Assembly (NCBI GenBank): GCA_041665285.1 | Contig: JBAYJC010000003.1 | Coordinates: 82,911-146,910 of the forward strand | DNA: 64,000 nucleotides | Source of the DNA: JBAYJC01 sp041665285 | Lineage (GTDB): Bacteria > Patescibacteriota > Patescibacteriia > 2-12-FULL-60-25 | Direction: 5' to 3' | Part shown: positions 24,892-32,236 of the stretch, piece by piece | How the letters are laid out: each line of letters opens with the position of its first letter | How positions within the stretch are numbered: the first letter of the stretch is position 1 | Made by a program: the position numbers and the translations under genes | The notes under the pieces: generated by a model | Databases searched by the model: none | What the model was told of the DNA's origin: nothing | What the model saw: only the letters and a program-made list of their open reading frames with translations

Positions 24892-25266
24892 GTGGCAACA
24901 ATCGTAAAGAGAATCGACTTCACGCTCGGCGACCTGTTTACGCAAGACGACAAACCCAGGGTTCAACTCCCCGAGGAGGTTGTACTCAACATCCGACGGA
25001 TCGTGCTCCGGCTCGTTGATCCGCTCGGCAATCGAGGACTCACCGTGGACTTAACCGCGTGCGGCGGACTCCGCATCTTCTTTGGAAGTCCCTGCACCGG
25101 CATTCGTGCCTGGATCACGTTCGATAAGTACGGCTTTGCGTTCGTCACGGACAACCCCAGGATCGGACCTCACATCCTCCCCGCCCACATCATCGCGACC
25201 CTCGAGTTTTACCTCCGGCGCGCGTACCGCGAGGTCGAGGAGATCTACGCCCCGCCGCCCACGTAA
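24892..25266 (+). CDS. Hypothetical protein, 124 residues
   Basis: GTG start (VATIVKRIDFTLGDLF) 6 nt after AAAGGAG. A small soluble alpha/beta protein with VVLNIRRIVLRLVDPLGNRG and a C-terminal helix IIATLEFYLRRAYREVEEIY. Family not recognised. It is a single-gene unit with clear promoter and terminator, and shares a leader motif with the following gene. Confidence 0.7.
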   Translation: MATIVKRIDFTLGDLFTQDDKPRVQLPEEVVLNIRRIVLRLVDPLGNRGLTVDLTACGGLRIFFGSPCTGIRAWITFDKYGFAFVTDNPRIGPHILPAHIIATLEFYLRRAYREVEEIYAPPPT

Positions 25267-25391
25267 CTAACCCGCCACTCCACTGGCACGGAAGCGCCAT
25301 CGAGCTCAGCTCGACCCTGCCTCGCGCTTCCGCTTCCCCCAGACGCGCTGACAAACGTTGGCACATCTGCACGAAGCAAGGGCCGTCACGA

Positions 25392-25431
25392 AAAATTCCC
25401 TTTTGACACAGGTCAAAGGGGATTTTGTTTT
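25392..25431 (+). terminator. Terminator before the 25543 gene
   Basis: AATTCCCTTTTGAC-acag-GTCAAAGGGGATTTTGTTTTG. Upstream, 25297-25311 contains the palindrome TCGAGCTCAGCTCGA; the rest of 25267-25391 shows nothing else. Confidence 0.8.
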
Positions 25432-25442
25432 GCGACCGTCCC

Positions 25443-25471
25443 TTGACAAATCACCCTATTTCCGCTAATCT
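25443..25471 (+). promoter_or_regulatory. Promoter for the 25543-26727 gene
   Basis: TTGACA, 17 nt, TAATCT. Leader motif TTCAGTGCACCTCAAAA at 25501-25517. Confidence 0.8.
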
Positions 25472-25542
25472 CGCCTGTTGGATTGCGAGCTTTTTCGCGA
25501 TTCAGTGCACCTCAAAACCACGACACAACCAAGGAGCCGACC

Positions 25543-26727
25543 ATGTCGCACCCCTGCAACCGGATCGAGGAGATGCTTCGGGTGTGGGAGGACTTCTTCT
25601 TCCTCAACGGACTGATGGCCGAGTTCGCTGCCCCCCTCGGATTTTCCACGACGGACTTTCCTTTGGAAGGGGCGAATATCCACTGGCAGGACCTGCGCCG
25701 CCACCTGCGCGAGATCGCTGTCGCGAACAAGCCTCTGGACCACCTGCGTTTTGCGACTGCCTCGCAGTACGTGCTCAATAACTACGGGTCTACCTGCCAG
25801 TTTCCCATCTATCTGAGAGATTGGATGGCGTCCTCCAAGCGGGTTTTCCATCTGGATGAGGAACTGCAGGCGCTTCTCGCGGGCCTGTCCTTCGGCAAGA
25901 TGCGGGTTGCGGACGTCCTCTTTCCCTTCGATAGCTTCTTAGTCACGCTCGAGGTGCCGCTCATGATGGACTTGGGCAGGTACGACGCGATCCTCATCTC
26001 GCGCATCAAGCCGCCGCCGGACGCCGCCGTGTCGAAGCTCCCCGTAGAACACGGGCTGTCCATGGCCTTGCTCTCCACGAGCCTCGGGGGCTACATGCCG
26101 CTCGCAAAGTACGACAAGGATCTCCTACGGAACGTCTGCAGGAAGAACTCGCCGTCAGCTCACAACCATCTCCTGGCGTACGAGGACCGCATTCCCGATC
26201 CGGGTCCGTTCGTCTCCACCCTTATCCCCAAGAGCGTAATGAAGCGGGCGCTGGCCAATGAGCCGATTCCGGAGCTAGCCGAAGCGCAGACGGTCACGGG
26301 GAAAATCGAGCCGGACTTTAGCATTCACTTCAGGATGGCCGTCAACAACGCGCTTCGGTACGTGCTTGGGCTCTGTCTCTACCTTACTAGCCTTCCGGCA
26401 AAGAGCCCGCACCGTTCGGACTGGGAAAAGCCGCTGTTCCCTGGCAAGCCGGATCCGCGCGCCATCTCCAACGACGCGTTGATCTGCCACGTCACAAGTC
26501 GCTTCACCCTTTCTGCGGAAGTAAAGGCCCAGCTCCTCTCCTCCTTGCACGGCTCTGGCAGAGAGGTCTGTGTTCACCCACGGAATAGCCACTTCCGCCG
26601 ACGTCCCGGGTTCGGTCACGATCCCGACGCTCCCAAGGTCGTGATCGTTGGGCCCACGCTCGTGCGCAAGGATCGTCTCCGCCCTGGAGAAATGCCTGGC
26701 GCGGGCGTCGCGACCTGCAAGCCCTAG
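25543..26727 (+). CDS. Hypothetical protein, 394 residues
   Basis: The start (MSHPCNRIEEML) is 6 nt after AAGGAG; upstream in-frame starts would run through the promoter. The N-terminal two thirds are helical without a motif I know. The C-terminus has a region HPRNSHFRRRPGFGHD followed by KVVIVGPTLVRKD, a His-Arg-Gly then beta-strand-Pro arrangement that recalls C-terminal domains of some phage/plasmid proteins of unclear role (AcrVA2-like among them); this resemblance is weak and unverified. GC-rich single-gene unit. Confidence 0.65.
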   Translation: MSHPCNRIEEMLRVWEDFFFLNGLMAEFAAPLGFSTTDFPLEGANIHWQDLRRHLREIAVANKPLDHLRFATASQYVLNNYGSTCQFPIYLRDWMASSKRVFHLDEELQALLAGLSFGKMRVADVLFPFDSFLVTLEVPLMMDLGRYDAILISRIKPPPDAAVSKLPVEHGLSMALLSTSLGGYMPLAKYDKDLLRNVCRKNSPSAHNHLLAYEDRIPDPGPFVSTLIPKSVMKRALANEPIPELAEAQTVTGKIEPDFSIHFRMAVNNALRYVLGLCLYLTSLPAKSPHRSDWEKPLFPGKPDPRAISNDALICHVTSRFTLSAEVKAQLLSSLHGSGREVCVHPRNSHFRRRPGFGHDPDAPKVVIVGPTLVRKDRLRPGEMPGAGVATCKP

Positions 26728-26737
26728 CCTAAGGGCA

Positions 26738-26765
26738 ATACATCCGTAAGGATGTATTTTATTTT
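26738..26765 (+). terminator. Terminator of the 25543-26727 gene
   Basis: ATACATCC-gtaa-GGATGTAT then TTTATTTT. Confidence 0.85.
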
Positions 26766-26769
26766 CTCG

Positions 26770-26789
26770 GATCAGATACGGATCTGATC
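26770..26789. repeat. Inverted repeat GATCAGAT/ATCTGATC, left of the 26889 gene
   Basis: Perfect 8-bp arms with a 4-nt centre. A related, larger dyad lies at 27180-27212 on the other side of the same small gene. Confidence 0.7.
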
Positions 26790-26810
26790 TTGATGAGTGA
26801 ACTCTACCCA

Positions 26811-26839
26811 TTTACATTTTCAGCATAATGATCTATCCT
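26811..26839 (+). promoter_or_regulatory. Promoter for the 26889-27140 gene
   Basis: TTTACA, 17 nt, TATCCT. The dyad at 26770-26789 lies just upstream of the -35. Confidence 0.65.
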
Positions 26840-26888
26840 CGCCCTGGATAGCGAACCGCACAGGTTCGTTCTGCGAAAGAGCTGTTCC

Positions 26889-27140
26889 ATGCGTCGACAT
26901 CATCAAAAGCCGAGCTGGTTCGAAGTCGTGGTTGTACCGTCAGGTGCCCTCACCGCCATCACGGCGATGACCCTGCTTCCTGCCCTCTTCGACCCGCACA
27001 TATATCTCATCGAGAGGTTCGCCTTTGTCGGCGGCGTGATCCTCGGAGTCTGCGTCATCAGCCTTGCCCTCTCGTCGCTCATCATGCTGATCTTCATCTT
27101 CAGCCAACGCCAAGACAAACCGGAACCTACCAAGATCTAG
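26889..27140 (+). CDS. Small two-helix membrane protein
   Basis: 83 residues with two strong membrane segments (VVVVPSGALTAITAMTLLPAL and FVGGVILGVCVISLALSSLIMLIFIF), a basic N-terminus and a charged C-terminus. No family recognised. Its unit (promoter, gene, terminator) is bracketed by related inverted repeats. The start context ctgttccATGCGT is the same as that of the gene at 8387. Confidence 0.65.
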   Translation: MRRHHQKPSWFEVVVVPSGALTAITAMTLLPALFDPHIYLIERFAFVGGVILGVCVISLALSSLIMLIFIFSQRQDKPEPTKI

Positions 27141-27164
27141 CACGCTCAGAGCGTGTGTTTTTTT
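27141..27164 (+). terminator. Terminator of the small membrane protein gene
   Basis: CACGCT-cag-AGCGTG followed by TGTTTTTTT. Confidence 0.85.
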
Positions 27165-27179
27165 ATTCCACTGTTCTTC

Positions 27180-27212
27180 AGATCAGATACGTATCAGATC
27201 TGAATCTGATCT
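27180..27212. repeat. Inverted repeat AGATCAGAT ... ATCTGATCT, right of the 26889 gene
   Basis: 9-bp arms enclosing two nested palindromes, GATACGTATC and CAGATCTG. Shares GATCAGATACG with the dyad at 26770. Confidence 0.65.
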
Positions 27213-27239
27213 GGATAACATGTTGGAGAAGGTCTGCGA

Positions 27240-27269
27240 TAAAAAAATCCCACGAATGAGTGTCGTGGG
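27240..27269 (-). terminator. Terminator of the 27270-28367 gene
   Basis: On the minus strand CCCACG-acactcatt-CGTGGG followed by ATTTTTTT. Confidence 0.85.
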
Positions 27270-28367
27270 TTACCTTCTTGTAGCGAGTTCCTTGCGCAGT
27301 TCGCGCGACTCTGCGAGAGCACGTTCCAGAGATTCGACCGTGCCAGTGCCTTGGGTCGCGGATGTGGGCTTCTGCTGTGCGACCTCGGCGACCTCCTCAG
27401 CGACCCGCGTGCGCACGGCTGGCTGTGGCCAGCCTGCCAACTCCGCATAAAGACGCGAGCGGAACGACCTGATGTCGGTTGCAAACGTATCCGGATTGGT
27501 CAGCAGGCATGTACTGTCGGACAATCCATGCGCAAGTCTCCGGAGAAGACCCGGGCGTGTTTCCGAACCCGTATGCAAGCCGGCCTCGTGCAGACTCTGC
27601 ACAATGGATTGTTCCATGGTTGTGTTCTGCTTCTGTGTGTCAGCCGCATCTTCCTGCACAATGGCTAGCGCCTCAAGCTTGGCCTCGGCCTTACTTGCCA
27701 ACATCTGCGCATGCGCCACACAGTCCCCAATGCGCGACTCGCAGGCCTTGAGCGTCTCGCGCAAGAGCGCAAGGTCCTGATCCACGGTTGTGGGGGCAGT
27801 GGCATTCTCGCGGTACGGCGATCCTTCTGGCTCAGCCGCAGGTGCGCTCACTGGCGCAAATCCATTGACCTTTGCAAACGCCTCCACCCGCTTTTGCAGT
27901 GTCGCAACCACGTGACGAAGATGCGCCTCATCGCGCCGGATGTCTGCATCAATCAATGCAGAGAGCGGCTTTTCTTTGGTGTCCTGACAGCTCTTGGCCA
28001 TGGCCTTGGTGTGATCACATTCATCGATCCGCTTGCTGGCAAGGGTGGGAAGCGCGGAACCAAGCAGTAACACCCACACGCCTACCATGGTCCAGCTTGA
28101 AGATCCGATCCAGGGAACTCCAAGCCAATGAAGACCACAGTGTACAGCTTCGAGGACCAGGGCGGCAATAATGGAAAGGACGGCGTTTACGATCCAATCC
28201 TGCCGATCTTTGGCCCAGCACCAGCAGTGGCCTCCTCGAATCGTACGCCAGAGGTTCCAGAACGTTGGCCTGGTACGAAGCTTGATCAGCTTCTGCGCTC
28301 TTTTCAGGACGTTCCGCAGATCGTCCTCTGTACAGCGCGCGGCAACCACACGGAGGTTCAAAACCAT
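27270..28367 (-). CDS. Hypothetical membrane protein with coiled-coil domain
   Basis: The start (MVLNLRVVAARC) is fixed by AAAGGAG 8 nt upstream. Residues ~50-110 contain two membrane segments (DWIVNAVLSIIAALVLEAVH and WTMVGVWVLLLGSALPTL). The external or cytoplasmic part has helices HLRHVVATLQKRVEAFAKV and DLALLRETLKACESRI that look like coiled coils, and the protein ends in ESLERALAESRELRKELATRR. Family not recognised. It has its own promoter and terminator. Confidence 0.65.
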   Translation of the reverse strand: MVLNLRVVAARCTEDDLRNVLKRAQKLIKLRTRPTFWNLWRTIRGGHCWCWAKDRQDWIVNAVLSIIAALVLEAVHCGLHWLGVPWIGSSSWTMVGVWVLLLGSALPTLASKRIDECDHTKAMAKSCQDTKEKPLSALIDADIRRDEAHLRHVVATLQKRVEAFAKVNGFAPVSAPAAEPEGSPYRENATAPTTVDQDLALLRETLKACESRIGDCVAHAQMLASKAEAKLEALAIVQEDAADTQKQNTTMEQSIVQSLHEAGLHTGSETRPGLLRRLAHGLSDSTCLLTNPDTFATDIRSFRSRLYAELAGWPQPAVRTRVAEEVAEVAQQKPTSATQGTGTVESLERALAESRELRKELATRR

Positions 28368-28397
28368 GGGTTTGGCTCCTTTCGAGGTGCTTGGCGC

Positions 28398-28426
28398 ATT
28401 GGAACAGAAAAAGGATCGGGAGTCAA
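28398..28426 (-). promoter_or_regulatory. Promoter for the 27270-28367 gene
   Basis: The minus strand reads TTGACT, 17 nt, TCCAAT, about 30 nt before the start codon. Confidence 0.6.
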
Positions 28427-28429
28427 CAG

Positions 28430-28632
28430 CCGACGCACCAGCCCGATCCCGAAGCTCCCCCTCTAACACGGCTACCGCCGCGCCAAGCTACGCCCGCTCG
28501 CTTGACGCCCCCTCCGTGAGGGGGAGGATATGAGCGATCCCCCTCCTCGCGGAGGACGCACATCGAGCGAGCGTAGATGTGCGCGGCGTGCATGCTCCTT
28601 TGCGAGAGCCGTGGGCTAGGGGAGGAGTGGCG
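28430..28632 (-). other. Structured GC-rich stretch between ruvC and the 27270 promoter, possible small RNA
   Basis: Contains an 8-bp hairpin CGCACATC/GATGTGCG (28557-28583) whose loop holds AGCGAGCG (28566-28573), complementary to CGCTCGCT at 28495-28502, so a loop-receptor or pseudoknot contact is possible. CCTCC-tcgc-GGAGG and a CTCC-gtga-GGGG hairpin lie between. A 56-codon minus-strand frame (28423-28593) begins 1 nt after an AAAGGAG, too close to be convincing. Nothing else is seen here. Confidence 0.35.
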
Positions 28633-29115
28633 TCACCCCCGATACATTCCCCCACCCACGATCGCAATGGCGAGCGCGTCTGCGGCGTCGTCGGGTTTGG
28701 GGATCTCTTTTAAGCACAACAGTCTCTGCACCATTTGTTGCACCTGTTTTTTGTCCGCCGCACCATAGCCCGTCACACCTTGTTTGACTTGATTTGGTGT
28801 CATTTCGACGATAGGCACTCCTGCATCACCTACCACAAGCATCAAAACACCGCGCGCCATACCGACATGGATCGCGGTCGTGACATTTTTTGAAAAAAAG
28901 AGCTTTTCCATGGCCACACATGTCGGTTGGTATGTCTTGATGACCGTCGCGGTAGCGTCTCGCAACTGGCGTAAGCGCGTTGAAAAATCGTCTTTTGCGC
29001 TTGTTTGCAGGCAAGAATGGTGAAGCCACAGCACCTTACTCCCCAACTGCTCAATCACGCCAAACCCAATACGGTCGAAGCCAGGATCAATACCAAGAAT
29101 GCGGCGAGAGGGCAT
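28633..29115 (-). CDS. ruvC: Crossover junction endodeoxyribonuclease RuvC
   Basis: 160 residues, typical length. The four acidic residues of the RuvC active site are visible in GIDPG (D10), AMEKLFF, and KPDDAADALAIA. It cuts Holliday junctions in the cytoplasm together with RuvAB. No Shine-Dalgarno. It is separated from yebC by a GC-rich single-gene unit on the other strand, whereas the two are often neighbours in bacteria. Confidence 0.95.
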   Translation of the reverse strand: MPSRRILGIDPGFDRIGFGVIEQLGSKVLWLHHSCLQTSAKDDFSTRLRQLRDATATVIKTYQPTCVAMEKLFFSKNVTTAIHVGMARGVLMLVVGDAGVPIVEMTPNQVKQGVTGYGAADKKQVQQMVQRLLCLKEIPKPDDAADALAIAIVGGGMYRG

Positions 29116-29148
29116 AGCGCTTCAAATAACATCTGCACTGTACCAGGG

Positions 29149-29177
29149 TTGACAAAACCCGAAAAGTATGATATCTT
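29149..29177 (+). promoter_or_regulatory. Promoter for the 29217-30320 gene
   Basis: TTGACA, 17 nt, TATCTT. Confidence 0.8.
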
Positions 29178-29216
29178 AGCCAGTCGAATCGTTTCGACAG
29201 AAAGGCTGGAAATCGC

Positions 29217-30320
29217 GTGAAAGCTATCATCGCGATGCTCGCGGGGTTGGCGATTGTCGCCTTCCTCGTGATCCGGGAGATGCCGACGCAAACGCCGCGC
29301 GTGCAAGCGCGTGCGGTGGCGACGGTGCCTGCCCAGAGGGCGAGCCGCCCGAGGACGAACAGGCCGGCCGCGCAAGCGCCGGTTCGAGCGTCGGCCTCAC
29401 GGCCTGCGCAAACCACCGCGGGCTCTACGCCTGCGCTCAACCACACGCACGCCTCACGGCCTGCGCGATGGGTCACGAACGCGGACGTGCAGGAACCTGC
29501 GTCGTCTGCGACTCTGCACAGGTTCCAGGGGCTCACGAGCAACTGGAACGGCGCGCCGGACAGAAGCGGCAGTCCGAACCTGGAAGCCGCGGTCCGCGAG
29601 CGCGTCAACCGCGCAGTCGCAGAAATTCTGGCGACAGATGCGCTCCCCGGCTCCTGGCAGTGGCCAAGTATCCGCGAGACCGCACGCCTGGTCGGTAATC
29701 GTCTGCCGCTCTTGCAGATGACACGGAGTGCCACCGCGGGAAGCAACGCGGTGTACATGGGATACGAGGAGTTCGGAGAGGTGTTCCGCGTGTCCAACGC
29801 GATCATGGAAGAGAGCCAGGACTTCGCCACGTCTGCGGTGATCCACGAGCTCACGCATCGCGTGGTGAGCAAGAACACCCAGGCACAGAGCAGGCTCTCG
29901 CTCCAGGAGCACGTGACCTTGCTCATGCGGTGTGCAGACTATTGGTCCGCGCACCAGACCACGAGCGAGGCGCTGGCACACCTGAACGAGGAGGTCTGGC
30001 TCCTCAAGCGCCATTCCGAAGGGCGCACGATGTCTGGCCAAGCCGCCACGCGCCTTGCGCTCATCGGCACGAGCGTGGCTCGGATCGTATTCGGCGATCG
30101 CGCGAGCGCAGACAGCGGCGCGCAGGAATTCGCCGGCTACATCCGCGGCTACGTCACCCGCGCGAGCCAGCGACACGTAGCGCAAAACGGCGCGTGGCGC
30201 CACAACGCCTGCGGCCCTGTGCCCCTGCTCCAAGGCGCTCGCCGTGGTCAGCGCTTCTGGAACACGGACCTGTCGCCTGCGCGACTTGTCCCGGTCTTCG
30301 ACCACACCTACGGGCAGTAG
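29217..30320 (+). CDS. Membrane-anchored protein with HExxH (putative metalloprotease)
   Basis: GTG start (VKAIIAMLAGLAIV). The N-terminal membrane segment (IIAMLAGLAIVAFLVI) is followed by an Ala/Arg/Pro/Thr-rich stalk to about residue 85. A helical domain follows with SAVIHELTHRVVSKN near residue 205, the HExxH zinc motif of gluzincin/metzincin proteases; the third ligand cannot be fixed by eye (QEH or NEE downstream). It should face outward. Substrate unknown. Own promoter and terminator, GC-rich. Confidence 0.65.
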   Translation: MKAIIAMLAGLAIVAFLVIREMPTQTPRVQARAVATVPAQRASRPRTNRPAAQAPVRASASRPAQTTAGSTPALNHTHASRPARWVTNADVQEPASSATLHRFQGLTSNWNGAPDRSGSPNLEAAVRERVNRAVAEILATDALPGSWQWPSIRETARLVGNRLPLLQMTRSATAGSNAVYMGYEEFGEVFRVSNAIMEESQDFATSAVIHELTHRVVSKNTQAQSRLSLQEHVTLLMRCADYWSAHQTTSEALAHLNEEVWLLKRHSEGRTMSGQAATRLALIGTSVARIVFGDRASADSGAQEFAGYIRGYVTRASQRHVAQNGAWRHNACGPVPLLQGARRGQRFWNTDLSPARLVPVFDHTYGQ

Positions 30321-30354
30321 CGAGTCTCGCCGCTGTCCAAACCACCAACCCCTT

Positions 30355-30390
30355 ACAAGACGCGCAACCCTGCGCTGTCTTTTATTTTAT
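30355..30390 (+). terminator. Terminator of the 29217-30320 gene
   Basis: AAGACGCG-caaccctg-CGCTGTCTT followed by TTATTTTAT; overlaps the end of convergent yebC. Confidence 0.7.
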
Positions 30391-31109
30391 GCGAGATTTG
30401 AAAACACACGGCTCACGTCATCGTCTGCTTCTAGTTGCTCGATCAATTCCGCCACACGTGTACCGGTCTCCTCATCTGTTTCTACGAGCGTCTTTGGGAC
30501 CCATTCAAACTCCGCGCTTTCCAAAGACAGCCCGAGCTTTGTTACCGCGTCAGCGACTTTCGCGAAATCATTTGGCGCGCACTGGATTTCTCCCGCATCA
30601 TCTTGATCAAGAATATTCGACGCCCCCGCCTCAATGAGTGTCATCTCAATTTCGTCGCGTTTTTCGCGCGGGAACGATCCTTTTACGCGAACAACGCCAA
30701 CATTATCAAACAAGTATGTGACAGAGCCTGTTGCCGCAAGTGTACCATCGTTTTTTGAAAGCGCATGCTTCACCTCATTTGCCGTGCGATTACGACTATC
30801 TGTCACGCATACGATAATGAGCGCCGTTCCTCCTGGGGCATAAGCTTCATACAAAAGCGTTTCAAGCTGACCTTCTGCGTCACTTCCGGCACCGCGTTGA
30901 ATCGCTCGATCAATACTATCCTTTGGCATAGACGCATCTCGCGCACGAATCATGGCCGTGCGTAGTCGCGCATTCATATTTGGATCTGCGCCCTTCTCTC
31001 GAGCGGCAACCGTGATCTCGCGCGCGAGCTTGGTAAACGAAGCAGAACGCTTAGCATCCAATGCGCCTTTGAATTGCTTCACTTTTGACCACTTGGAATG
31101 ACGAGACAT
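30387..31109 (-). CDS. yebC: YebC/PmpR family regulator (translation/transcription factor)
   Basis: 240 residues, full length, with MSRHSKWSKVKQFKGALDAKRSASFTKLAREI at the N-terminus, RDASMPKDSIDRAIQRG and YEAYAPGGTALIIVCVTDSRNRT, all diagnostic of YebC. The family was described as DNA-binding regulators and more recently as ribosome-associated factors that ease proline stalling. No strong ribosome site. Confidence 0.95.
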   Translation of the reverse strand: MSRHSKWSKVKQFKGALDAKRSASFTKLAREITVAAREKGADPNMNARLRTAMIRARDASMPKDSIDRAIQRGAGSDAEGQLETLLYEAYAPGGTALIIVCVTDSRNRTANEVKHALSKNDGTLAATGSVTYLFDNVGVVRVKGSFPREKRDEIEMTLIEAGASNILDQDDAGEIQCAPNDFAKVADAVTKLGLSLESAEFEWVPKTLVETDEETGTRVAELIEQLEADDDVSRVFSNLA

Positions 31110-31156
31110 ATCTTCTGGAGAATAACCCTAGACATGTGGTGAGGCAAGTCTGCAGG

Positions 31157-31195
31157 ATCTCAAAACCCCTCCGTTTTTTACGCGGAGGGGTTTTG
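31157..31195 (-). terminator. Terminator downstream of tRNA-Ala(GGC)
   Basis: AAAACCCCTCCG ... CGGAGGGGTTTT, a 12-bp stem, T-rich on both strands. Between it and the tRNA lie palindromes TCGAGCTTAGCTCGA (31199) and ACCGAGCTGAGCTCGGT (31263) and an ACGAAGC/GCTTCGT hairpin. Confidence 0.85.
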
Positions 31196-31278
31196 TTGGT
31201 CGAGCTTAGCTCGATTCCTCGGACCAGTCTGACGAAGCACAGCTTCGTTCTTGATCCGTGAAACCGAGCTGAGCTCGG

Positions 31279-31354
31279 TGGTGGACCCTATCGGGCTCGA
31301 ACCGATCACCTCTTCCATGCCATGGAAGCGCTCTACCAAATGAGCTAAGGGCCC
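31279..31354 (-). tRNA. tRNA-Ala(GGC)
   Basis: Complete cloverleaf on the minus strand: acceptor GGGCCCT/AGGGTCC with G3:U70, anticodon loop ATGGCAT in a CTTCC/GGAAG stem, encoded CCA. A CGAGCTCAGCTCG palindrome starts directly after the CCA. Confidence 0.97.
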
Positions 31355-31464
31355 GCGAAGCGCAGGGCGCAAGTCGAAAGTCTGTAAAGTCATCAAGTCA
31401 TTATCCCGACTTTAAGGACTTTACGGTCTTCTTGCCCGCAGGTTACCAAACTCCTCGAAAGAGA

Positions 31465-32232
31465 TCAACCCTCTACGAAAAACACCCGCATACGGTCTCT
31501 GCGAACCCCAGAGGCTCGGTCTCGTAAGCGTTGCTCTGTATGCGCATCCCGAAACTTGCGAACCAGATCAGCGGCCTGCGCATGATTTGTCGCTGGCTTC
31601 TGCAGAGTATTACGCAAAACACCCTCCCAATGCGTCACCTCATCCATAACCTGAGATCCAAAAATCTCGTCCCATTCTGCAAGATCATCCAAGGATTCCT
31701 GCGGCTGTTCGGACTTTTTCTCTGGTACACGAGTCTCACGAGACACGAACATCTCCTCCAAAGGAAGCTCTTTTGAAGATGGACGTGAAAGAGCGCCACG
31801 AACAATGAGCTCTGAGCACACCATTTCTTCACGCTCTTGTTGTTGTGTTGTTCTGGATCGCTGTCCAAGCTGTTGCCACTCTGCCCATTCGTCCAACAAT
31901 TCTCGGGTATCACGACTTGTCACATCCAAACGCTGGACCGCAGACGATAACACAGCCTGTTCCTGGCGAAGTTGAATAACTTGCGAAGCGAGCGTTTGGG
32001 TATTCTGTCCGCGAACACGTAACGCAAGAGCGCTAAGCTTCTGATCATAGGCCTTGCAGGCATGTTCGATTTTTTCCGCGATGCGCTGTTGTTCCTTGCC
32101 AAGGAGTTGTCGCGCGCGCATGGGGTCTGTGCGTGCAATCTGCTCAATTTTATCCAAGCCAAACTCCCCATCCTGCGTCTCTGCAGTTGGCCGTGAAAGC
32201 CAGTTCATGATATGACGCCAAGCAATCGACAT
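31465..32232 (-). CDS. Hypothetical coiled-coil protein
   Basis: 255 residues, soluble, Gln/Glu/Arg-rich, with a long helix (MRARQLLGKEQQRIAEKIEHACKAYDQKLSAL then ASQVIQLRQEQAVLSSAVQRL). No catalytic motif. It starts 4 nt after the stop of the O-antigen-ligase-like gene and is probably its operon partner, perhaps a cytoplasmic scaffold (inference). Confidence 0.7.
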   Translation of the reverse strand: MSIAWRHIMNWLSRPTAETQDGEFGLDKIEQIARTDPMRARQLLGKEQQRIAEKIEHACKAYDQKLSALALRVRGQNTQTLASQVIQLRQEQAVLSSAVQRLDVTSRDTRELLDEWAEWQQLGQRSRTTQQQEREEMVCSELIVRGALSRPSSKELPLEEMFVSRETRVPEKKSEQPQESLDDLAEWDEIFGSQVMDEVTHWEGVLRNTLQKPATNHAQAADLVRKFRDAHTEQRLRDRASGVRRDRMRVFFVEG

Positions 32233-32236
32233 ATCC

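Noticed and set aside
29454..30305. 283-codon minus-strand frame opposite the HExxH protein
   Set aside because: Shadow frame without start signals; plus strand has promoter and terminator.
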